NCBI GenBank assembly: GCA_022457065.1
Contig: JAJGBQ010000005.1
Location: 1,550,001 to 1,614,000, forward strand
Length of the DNA stretch: 64,000 nucleotides
Source: Curvularia sp. ZM96
Lineage: Eukaryota; Ascomycota; Dothideomycetes; Pleosporales; Pleosporaceae
Direction: 5' to 3'
Part shown: positions 57,194 through 64,000 of the stretch, in pieces
Numbering within the stretch: position 1 is the first letter of the stretch
Layout: the number at the start of each line of letters is the position of its first letter
Position numbers and translations under genes: made by a program
The notes under the pieces: model-generated
Seen by the model: the letters and a program-made list of their open reading frames with translations, nothing else
Told to the model about the DNA's origin: nothing
Databases searched by the model: none

Positions 57194-57282
57194 AGGTCGC
57201 ACCCGGGTTCGAACCGGGGTTACCAGAAATTTGATTTGAAGAAAGTCAAAATCTGGAGTGATAACCACTACACTATGCAACC
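57194..57282 (-). tRNA. tRNA-Gln(TTG) with intron
   Basis: The minus strand folds as a tRNA. The acceptor is GGTTGCA/TGCGACC plus discriminator T, the D arm contains AGTGGTTA and the T arm is CCCGG-TTCGAAC-CCGGG. The anticodon stem is CCAGA/TCTGG around loop TTTTGA, giving anticodon TTG (Gln, CAA codons). A 17-nt intron follows position 37, the canonical place, leaving a 72-nt mature tRNA. A TTTTT run just downstream (about 57186-57190) suits RNA polymerase III termination. Confidence 0.92.
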
Positions 57283-57628
57283 GTAGTTGTTTTGATGGAA
57301 GGACGATGTAAATGTAGCATTATAATGTGAGCAAAATATCGATCCACGCTTGTGAATCCGATGTGTGGGCTTCGCCATGAGTCAGAACTGCATCGTGCGG
57401 GGTCATCTCGCGATCGCGAGACGAGAGGGGCTCTGGTCTTGCTAGTGCGTGCCCCATCGCCGACTCCAGCGCTACTTTAGTTTCGAGCCATCCATCTGCT
57501 CTTACAATCCACACATCACTCTGCTCAAGCAGCGAAATAATCCAATAATAATTATCATAGTTCTCATTGCATTTTTCTACTGTTCGTACATTACTTCAAT
57601 CAACACGCTTTTCTTCGTAAATCGTCGT

Positions 57629-59229
57629 CTAAACATCATGACCGCAAGTGGCGAGGTGCTGCTCGCCATCGTCAGGCAGCGTCCACAGAGGCTCGACGCC
57701 AATGATACCCCGCTCGGTAATGGTCAAGTTGGCGGAGTTCTTGGGGATGAGTTTCTCGCCTTTTGTGGCGAGGATAGAAAGGACGTGTGCGGCGGCCTAT
57801 GGGAAGCGTTAGCAATCTCGTAAAAAAAGAAACAGCCTCTCTTCCACGAGATTGGAAAAAAGGGGCATAGATACAACATACCTTCGCGTTAATAGTCAGA
57901 GTCTCAGGATTTGGGTTATCAATCGTGTCGCAAGCCTGGTGGTAGCATGGATCTTGCTCGACACCCGTGCCGGTATGCAGGCCACCGACGGGCTTGCCAA
58001 TGTTCATGAAGGACTGGTAGTCGCTTCCGCCGGTGAACCTAGCCGCAGTGACGTTGACGCCCTTGCTGGTCATGTGCTCGACGAACAGCCTCTCGACGGT
58101 TTCGGAGCCCGGTGCGCCAGTCAGATTGTAGACACTACCGTCACCGTCAAAGACGCCAAAGTAGCCGCGAGACACCATGTCGAAGTTCAGGTAGACGAGA
58201 ATGTTGTTCGCCTCTGTGGCATTGAGGTTCTGCGTGTAGTATTTCGAACCGAGGAGGCCGTTCTCTTCTGCCCCCCACCAGGCAAAGCGGACCTTGTTCT
58301 TGACGTTGAATCTGCGGAGGGCGCGGGCGATTTCGAGGATCAAGGTGCTGCCGGAGCCGTCGTCGTTGATACCTGCGCCGGCCTGGACGCTGTCGAGATG
58401 CGCGCCGAGCATAATGACGTTTTCTGGGTCGCCATCTTTGGTCTCGGTGAAGACGTTCTGTGTGATGCGTTCCTCAACGACCTGAGTTTGCTGGAAGTAG
58501 GCCTCGACGGCTTCGCCGGCGGTCAGACGGGCAACGAGAGGCTCGGCGTCCGAAAGGTTGATGTATCCGGTCGACACATATTCTGTTGGGTTGGGGTTGG
58601 AGAGGGTTCCGCCGGTGACGTTAGCTCGATCGCTGGCGTAGATGATGACTGCGGCGGCACCAGCAGCAGCGGCCGGCTTCATGCGTCCAGCGAGAGTAGT
58701 GCCGTCGGGACACGAGCCACGCTGCACAAGAACAATCTTTCCTTTTACGTCCAGGTTGTTGTATGCCTCCTTTGTGCAGCCCTCGGGTCCAGAAGCGCCC
58801 AGCGCAAGAGGAAGCGTCAGACCTTCGGGTGGAGTGGACGGAGAATATGACAATCCAACGACACGGTACGAGGTGTTGCTGACCTTGAACTCAATGGAGT
58901 CGACTCGGTTGAACAGAGCGGGGAAATCCTGTGTCCATGTTTTGAAGTGTGTATTTTGTGTCTTTTCAAGCATATAGTCGACTGAGGCTGCGTAGCCGGG
59001 AAGGCCGAATGCGCGGTTTCCACCATTGGCCTTTGCAATCGCGTCGAATGCTTTGAGATTGCCCATCAATCTACGTTTTGTCAGCGGCTTCTTTTCAATA
59101 CCGGGATCAAACGTACTTCTCGCCTGTGATTTGGTCTTGGATAGCGTTCGAGGAGACCATAGGACGAGGCCTAACCGCAGCGAACGCTTGCGCAGCGCCG
59201 GCGAGGGCGATTGCGCTTGAAAACTTCAT
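57629..59229 (-). CDS. Secreted M28 aminopeptidase with PA domain (leucine aminopeptidase 2-like)
   Basis: Three exons (59229-59117, 59070-57882, 57796-57629) give 489 residues. MKFSSAIALAGAAQAFAAV is a signal peptide. A PA insert has KGKIVLVQRGSCPDGTTLAG and AGAAAVIIYASDRAN. The M28 zinc sites are visible: VIMLGAHLDSVQAGAGINDD (His, Asp), RFAWWGAEENGLLGSKYY (catalytic Glu pair) and DPCYHQACDTIDNPN (His, Asp). It resembles the fungal LAP2/aminopeptidase Y group, which removes N-terminal residues outside the cell or in the vacuole. The start and two introns keep one phase. The gene is bracketed by the tRNA and a transporter. Confidence 0.92.
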
Positions 59230-59971
59230 ATTGGCAGCTCAAACCAACTTAACAGAGTATCTGAGTTTCTTGAATTCGTGCGTAACGCTTCGCCATTTTA
59301 AGGCGGCGACGCATCTTCATATACAGGATTTGCCTCATTGTCTTGGTAAACACCGGATCGGTGGATAAATGAGCGCAGCATTTAGTTCGATCCACTCTTA
59401 TCACGAGGGCGTCCTGTGCTGTGTCCGGAAAAGAAGGTCATAAGAGTGTTACCTTTTTTTGCCAAGGGGCCAAGGCGAATAATGAATTACCTGCCGAAAG
59501 GAGATAAGATTAGCTTGGCGCAAGGATGGAGACTGCCAAAAGAGTGACTTTGTGGGCGGAGGAACCAGTGATCGAAGCTAACATTCGGAATCGATGGACC
59601 GACCAAAAGGATAACAGCCGTGGATGCATGAAGCCTCAGCCATTGTGGATGCTTTGTCATTTCTGCTACTTTGATCGGATGTTGAGGCAGTATCTGTCAT
59701 CATCATCTCATCGACTCTTACGAACTGTTTCAGAAGGCTTTTAATGGAGGGGAATCGGAACGAGCTCAAGAGTAGGAACACGGAGAGTATAGATTGGAAC
59801 GCCAGTGGGACCCGACTTATGTAGTACTCGCGAGCTACGAGTACCTGAATGTCAGTAGCCGATCTTGGTACAACGTCGGTGTTAGTATTACCTAAAGAGA
59901 TATGAGGAGAAGATGTTACACGGGTAAGGTAACGAGTCCGAAGAGTAAAAACATAGTTGTTATCAACAGTT
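59230..59971. other. Intergenic region, nothing recognised
   Basis: This is the promoter side of the aminopeptidase gene and the 3' side of the PQ-loop gene. Short frames are present, but none resembles a protein. CTTATC/GATAAG-type sequences, possible GATA-factor sites, occur near 59398 and 59502. Confidence 0.45.
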
Positions 59972-60958
59972 TCATCTCTCACTGTCTAGTAGCGGTGTGC
60001 GCTCGGTACCTTCCGAACGCCCGTTTCCATTCGCATGACCTACCGTTTGGACTTGCTGGGCTTTTCTATCCCTCAGGACGAATGAAATGCCCATGGCCAG
60101 TAGGAAGCCTTGTAAAATGCCAGTAAAGATGAATAAGCCCCATGCGCTCCAGCCGCCCGGCCCTAAGCGGGCATATAAACTGGCAGCAAAGATAAAGCTA
60201 CCAGGTGTTTGTATACACATCATGGGTATGGAAAGACTGCCAGTTTCTTGTAGTTTCCAAGTCATCAGGATCTGGGGTATGTATTGTATCGCTGCAAGCA
60301 CAGTAGCGAGGAGCCCGAGGAAGTTCGCCCAGCCGCGGACATGGGATGGAAGGGCGTATACGAAGACGACGGAACCGAACAAGGCTACGACGAAGAAGGC
60401 GATAGACGCGCCAAGTACAAGCACGGCTTCTTTCCATGTCGGCATCTGAGAGTCTTGCTCTTCTTCTGCGGCGGAAGGATCTCGGGGGAAGAAGATGAGG
60501 AACAGTAACATGCTAGAAGTGTAAGTTAGTAGCTGCGTAGCTGCGATTGCCCGCTATGGAGTCATACATGAAGAAGAAGCAGGCCCATTGCACGCCTATC
60601 TGGACTATTCCCAGCATGGCTGCTGCACACGGAAAATTGCCGATTTCCCTGCAGCAGGCCATGTCCCTTGTGCTCTCAGGCAGTGTCAAGATGTTGGCTA
60701 TGCTGGCCGTGCCAGACACGGTGCCAAGCAGGACAAACATGGGACTGAGGCCCCGGGAAGAGCGGCGGGATATAATCTTGTAATGCTGTGGGAGATAAGA
60801 TACGAGAATACCGACTACAATGAAGCTGTAAGACGTGGTGGTTAGTCTTGTTTATCTTGGTACTGTGGAATGCATGCATGTGAGGCGTACAGGGAGACGG
60901 AGAAGTTGATCAGGTCGGGGTACTGCAGCTCGGTGCATCGCTCATCATGGGGGTCCAT
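59972..60958 (-). CDS. PQ-loop repeat membrane transporter
   Basis: Three exons (60958-60891, 60825-60568, 60512-59972) give 288 residues. Two PQ loops are visible. The first is VSYLPQHYKIISRRSSRGLS (Pro35-Gln36), formed only after splicing; the second is AIQYIPQILMTWKLQETGSL (Pro188-Gln189). About seven hydrophobic helices are present, including FIVVGILVSYLP, MLGIVQIGVQWACFFFIM and VLGASIAFFVVALFGSVVF. The fold is that of SWEET/cystinosin-type carriers. Substrates of related fungal proteins include basic amino acids, but none can be read here. The C-terminus ERTPLLDSER contains an acidic dileucine signal (ExxxLL), suggesting vacuolar sorting. The start lies 287 bp from the divergent PEX12 start. 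Confidence 0.85.
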
Positions 60959-61245
60959 GGCTGCAGAGTGTTGTTTGTATGTTTCAGAGCAGTTTTTCGT
61001 TCACTACATGGATTTGTTGCTTGGGTTGGCTTCGGAGGCTGCGACAGAGGTACAGGGGCAGTGAGATGGACGGAACGGAGAGCGCGTGTGACGTACACGC
61101 GTGTCGGCAGGCAGACGAGTGAGCTCCGAGCATGCCTCGGCTGAAGCGCGCGCACCCGTGCCTATCAACAACGGGCCATGACACTGCAACACCAACCATC
61201 AATGAGGACGCAACCAGACCGTCCGCCCATCTCTGACCGGGTGCC
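60959..61245. promoter_or_regulatory. Divergent promoter, PQ-loop transporter / PEX12
   Basis: A 287 bp region between divergent start codons. No TATA or CCAAT element was recognised. Confidence 0.5.
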
Positions 61246-62646
61246 ATGGAGTTCCTGCCCGCCCTCCAGCATGGCATAGACGACCTCAAGCCCTCGCTCT
61301 TTGAGCTCCTGTCCGAGCAGCAACTCGCCTCCCTACTCCCTCCGTCGCTGCGCTACCTCCTCGCCGTCGCTACACCCCGATACCCGCGCTATCTCCTGCC
61401 CATTCTCAATTCCTTTGATGAAGTCTACGCCCTGCTGATGCTCCTTGTCGAGCGCCATTTCCTGCGCACCTATGGCGGCTCCTTTACCGAGAACTTCTAT
61501 GGCCTCAAGCGCGCCCGTGTGCTGAGAGTGCGAGGTGGAGAGATCCCGCGCGCCCAGCTCGGTGCATCTGACAGCGTTAGAGAGGCCGTTAAGCTGGGTC
61601 GTGGCGATGTGTGGAAGAACCTTGCCGTTCTCGTCGGGCTCCCATGGCTTAAGAGGAAGATGGACGAGGGCTACGACGTCCATGCAGCACATGCCAACCT
61701 GCTCGGTCCGGGGTACAACCGCGAAAGAGAAGGACTAAGAGCCGGCGCGACCATCAAGGAGCGGCTGATGCACTACTACAAGTGGTTTTTACGGAACATA
61801 TACCCCAGCGTCAATGCCGCATACTACTTTTCGCTGCTAGTCTTCAACATGGCATACCTTTTCGATGGCACAAAGTACCACTCGCCATTCATGTGGCTCA
61901 TTGGCACAAGAATACGCAGGTTGGGCGAGGCCGACCACAAGGCGATTGAGATAGCCACAGCCCCAAGAAATGTTGGCCCTGCGCGACCCGGGGAGGGCGG
62001 ATCCATCTTCTCGCCGAGGAACCTTGTCAGGACTGTACAGCCACGGCTTTTGAGCTCATTGAAGATATTGCTCCCTACGAGCATCTTCGCCCTTAAATTC
62101 CTCGAGTGGTGGCATGCTTCTGACTTTGCCCGGCAATTGTCACGAAAAGCAGCAGAGAACATCGACCTACCTCCCCCAATACTACCCTCCCTTCCGCCCT
62201 CGGCCAAACAACAGACATCCAAGCAGGCCGATACTTCTGAGAAGCCACGGCCAAACTCATCCTCGTCCGACAAAACCCACCGCATTGATCCCCCAATCTC
62301 TTCTACCACCCTCCTTCCTATATTCACCGTGCCCTCACCACCATCGTCATTGCTATGTCCCATTTGCGTCACACCCATTGTCAACCCAACCGCATCGCCT
62401 ACAGGCTTCGTGTATTGCTACACGTGCATACATCGCTGGGTCGATGGAGAACATGACCGCCAGGTTGCCTTTATGGAAGGCTCCGCTGGATTCAGGACTG
62501 GAGAAGACGAGGAGGGAGGCGACGAGGGCTGGGGCAAAGAAGAAGGCAGCCGAGAAGGCAGATGGGAAAGCGGCAAGGGACGAGACGCAGTGACGGGCAG
62601 AAGAGTGCTTGGAGGAACCGAAGGACTCAGGAGAGTTGTTGTTTAA
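61246..62646 (+). CDS. PEX12: Peroxin-12, RING peroxisomal import component
   Basis: An intronless gene of 466 residues. The N-terminal Pex2/Pex12 domain has MEFLPALQHGIDDLKPSLFE, VERHFLRTYGGSFTENFYGL and LMHYYKWFLRNIYPSVNAAYY, with membrane segments around YYFSLLVFNMAYLF and LLPTSIFALKFLEWW. The C-terminal RING-like motif LLCPICVTPIVNP (C371 onward) ... GFVYCYTCIHRWV has few cysteines, as expected for Pex12. Together with Pex2 and Pex10 it forms the ubiquitin ligase that recycles the receptor Pex5. The final 60 residues are Gly/Glu/Arg-rich (EDEEGGDEGWGKEEG), longer than in most homologues. It may help import the AKL-ending oxidase at 16091-17516, though the two genes are not linked. Confidence 0.93.
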   Translation: MEFLPALQHGIDDLKPSLFELLSEQQLASLLPPSLRYLLAVATPRYPRYLLPILNSFDEVYALLMLLVERHFLRTYGGSFTENFYGLKRARVLRVRGGEIPRAQLGASDSVREAVKLGRGDVWKNLAVLVGLPWLKRKMDEGYDVHAAHANLLGPGYNREREGLRAGATIKERLMHYYKWFLRNIYPSVNAAYYFSLLVFNMAYLFDGTKYHSPFMWLIGTRIRRLGEADHKAIEIATAPRNVGPARPGEGGSIFSPRNLVRTVQPRLLSSLKILLPTSIFALKFLEWWHASDFARQLSRKAAENIDLPPPILPSLPPSAKQQTSKQADTSEKPRPNSSSSDKTHRIDPPISSTTLLPIFTVPSPPSSLLCPICVTPIVNPTASPTGFVYCYTCIHRWVDGEHDRQVAFMEGSAGFRTGEDEEGGDEGWGKEEGSREGRWESGKGRDAVTGRRVLGGTEGLRRVVV

Positions 62647-63325
62647 ATACTGCAATTGCAGTATGTTGTAATTTAGAGCAACCAGGATAATGATACCACC
62701 GGCGACGCATGTCTTTTGAAACCATCTAGTATTTGTTGCTGTTGTGACACCACCTCGCCTGATCTGCAAGTTCAGCTGCGTCGTTGTGAATATCATGCTG
62801 ATCTCAGCGCCCTTTGTGACGATAACCAAGCAGATGTGCATGTTCTGCAAAATGACTCATTTCGCATCATACAGTCATGCAGCCTCAATGCAGGTCGTGT
62901 ACGGAGTAGTTGGACAGTGCAACATCAGGCTATGGCTCACCCACCGTGCCGCTATGCAAGCCGCCCCACGAGCAAATTTACCCACGCAATGTGAATACCA
63001 AAAGTTCTTGGCTCCGAAAAAGCTATTCTTCCGGCTGAGTCGGGCAGCTTGGAGTCACGATGTGCGTCTGGAGGCGCACTTGTCATGTGTCAATCCTAAG
63101 GCGAAAGGGCGGAAGCTATCACCCAGTTCGCTTGGAGCTTCCCAGTTAGGAAAATCACGGTGCAACGCTTTTTACAGCCGATGCCAATTGCCATTCCTTC
63201 ATCCACGCCCCGCTCGTTAGCTAGCTGCTTTATAAACCTTCTGGATCCTCTAAATCTCTCTGAAACTGCATTGCACACTCTAACAAGACCGAACATATAT
63301 CCTGCCAAGTTGGGGCTTTCCCATC
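62647..63325. other. Intergenic region, MATE promoter
   Basis: About 680 bp containing a TATAAA element (63231-63236) near 90 bp upstream of the MATE start codon. No other feature is seen. Confidence 0.5.
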
Positions 63326-64000
63326 ATGGCCCCTCCATCAGCACCGACAGGAAATCCTACCACTGCGTTTGCAAACGATGTCGCATCACAAATAGAAGGC
63401 CTCGTTCAGGCACAAGATGTTGCAGAAGAGGCGATTTCTAGAGACCTCGAGCAAGACAACTCAGCATCTGAAGACGATGATTCTTCGTCAGGCTCAGATA
63501 CCGCCACCCAGTTTTCCATGATCAATTCTTATCGCCGGCCTTCTTGGGTAAATCCTGGATCGCGATCTACAGCCATCATATCTTCCAGCGTACCTGAACG
63601 CAGTCATGCGTCCACTTCATGGAAAAAACACAGCCATCTATCCAAGAAAGAGAGGGAACTTGTGCGGAACGAAGAAAAAAGTTTGCTTCGAGACAATGAT
63701 TTGCTGCCACCTAAGCACCCAAGACATGGAAGCGAGGGACCCTTTGATCGCATTCGATCGGAGATGCCGATCCTCGGATTGCGCAGGGTGAAAAGTACAC
63801 CAGACGAAGAGAGCGCCATTGAGTCCTCTTCCGAGCGAACAGCCCTACTAGGCGCCTCCGCTGGCAGTTCCGCTCAGCCATATGGCGGTCTGGATTCACC
63901 AAAAACTATCAATAAAAAATGGGACGAGGCGGTCGCGGCCGGAAAAATCAATACGAGTTGGCAGCGCGAAGCAAAAGTTTTGATCAAATCCTCCGCCCCA
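63326..64000 (+). CDS. MATE-family efflux transporter, N-terminal part (runs off right edge)
   Basis: The ATG at 63326 (TTTCCCATCATGGCC) opens a frame of 225 codons to the window end. The N-terminal 190 residues are hydrophilic and Ser/Asp-rich, as in fungal MATE proteins: NSASEDDDSSSGSDTATQ, then KKERELVRNEEKSLLRDND. At the edge it reaches KKWDEAVAAGKINTSWQREA, followed by KVLIKSSAP, the conserved segment just before the first MATE helix. MATE carriers exchange cations for drugs or metabolites; yeast Erc1 is an example. The transmembrane part lies beyond the window, so this rests on the pre-helix block only. SERTALLG is a possible dileucine sorting signal. Confidence 0.75.
   Translation, partial: MAPPSAPTGNPTTAFANDVASQIEGLVQAQDVAEEAISRDLEQDNSASEDDDSSSGSDTATQFSMINSYRRPSWVNPGSRSTAIISSSVPERSHASTSWKKHSHLSKKERELVRNEEKSLLRDNDLLPPKHPRHGSEGPFDRIRSEMPILGLRRVKSTPDEESAIESSSERTALLGASAGSSAQPYGGLDSPKTINKKWDEAVAAGKINTSWQREAKVLIKSSAP

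Noticed and set aside
57852..58850. Open frame of 332 codons opposite the M28 aminopeptidase
   Set aside because: It is antisense to clear catalytic motifs; a shadow of codon bias.

Overview
The window is nuclear DNA of a filamentous ascomycete. Genes lie on both strands at roughly one per 2-2.5 kb. Most carry one or more short GT-AG introns, usually 45-65 bp, with CTAAC/CTGAC-type branch sites. Products match Pezizomycotina families (HET-domain protein, CE3 esterase, peroxisomal D-amino-acid oxidase, TRAPP Trs85). Overall style suggests Dothideomycetes, probably Pleosporales; that placement is inference. Exon joins were made by hand from splice consensus, reading phase and family conservation. 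Every multi-exon model given as CDS keeps a continuous frame.

Layout. 1-151 (-): 5' end of a 4E-T-like eIF4E-binding protein. 856-4496 (-): URB1. 5191-6119 (-): four-TM MARVEL-like protein. 7619-10667 (-): one frame encoding a complete CCA-adding enzyme followed by a TTI2 domain. 11054-13467 (+): TRS85. 14084-15193 (-): OTU protease. 16091-17516 (+): D-amino-acid oxidase ending in AKL. 17610-21320 (-): tubulin cofactor D. 21502-23234 (+): DNA polymerase delta POL32/CDC27-type subunit with a PIP box. 23.2-31.1 kb looks accessory and AT-richer: an APH-like phosphotransferase, two degenerate paralogous small genes sharing an upstream motif, a minisatellite and a HET gene. 32004-32904 (+): flavin-type oxidase. 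34533-35564 and 36243-37693 (+): two acidic proteins of unknown function. 37.7-42.06 kb: no supported gene. 42065-42857 (+): secreted CE3-like esterase. 43413-43833 (-): small Ala/Lys-rich protein. 44324-45102 (-) and 45347-46024 (+): NDUFS4 (complex I) and ATP17 (ATP synthase subunit f) divergent from one 244 bp promoter. 46999-51072 (+): giant disordered protein. 51963-52514 (+): SRPBCC protein. 52577-53311 (-): orphan ORF. 54203-56479 (+): gamma-tubulin complex GCP4. 57194-57282 (-): intron-containing tRNA-Gln. 57629-59229 (-): secreted M28 aminopeptidase. 59972-60958 (-): PQ-loop transporter. 61246-62646 (+): PEX12. 63326-64000 (+): N-terminus of a MATE transporter.

Most genes are housekeeping (ribosome assembly, tRNA maturation, vesicle tethering, tubulin folding and nucleation, replication, respiration, peroxisome import) and do not form a metabolic cluster. 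The strongest unusual features are the CCA1-TTI2 fusion, the two disrupted paralogs with a common promoter motif, and the shared OXPHOS promoter. No transposon, CRISPR array, virus or complete secondary-metabolite cluster was seen.
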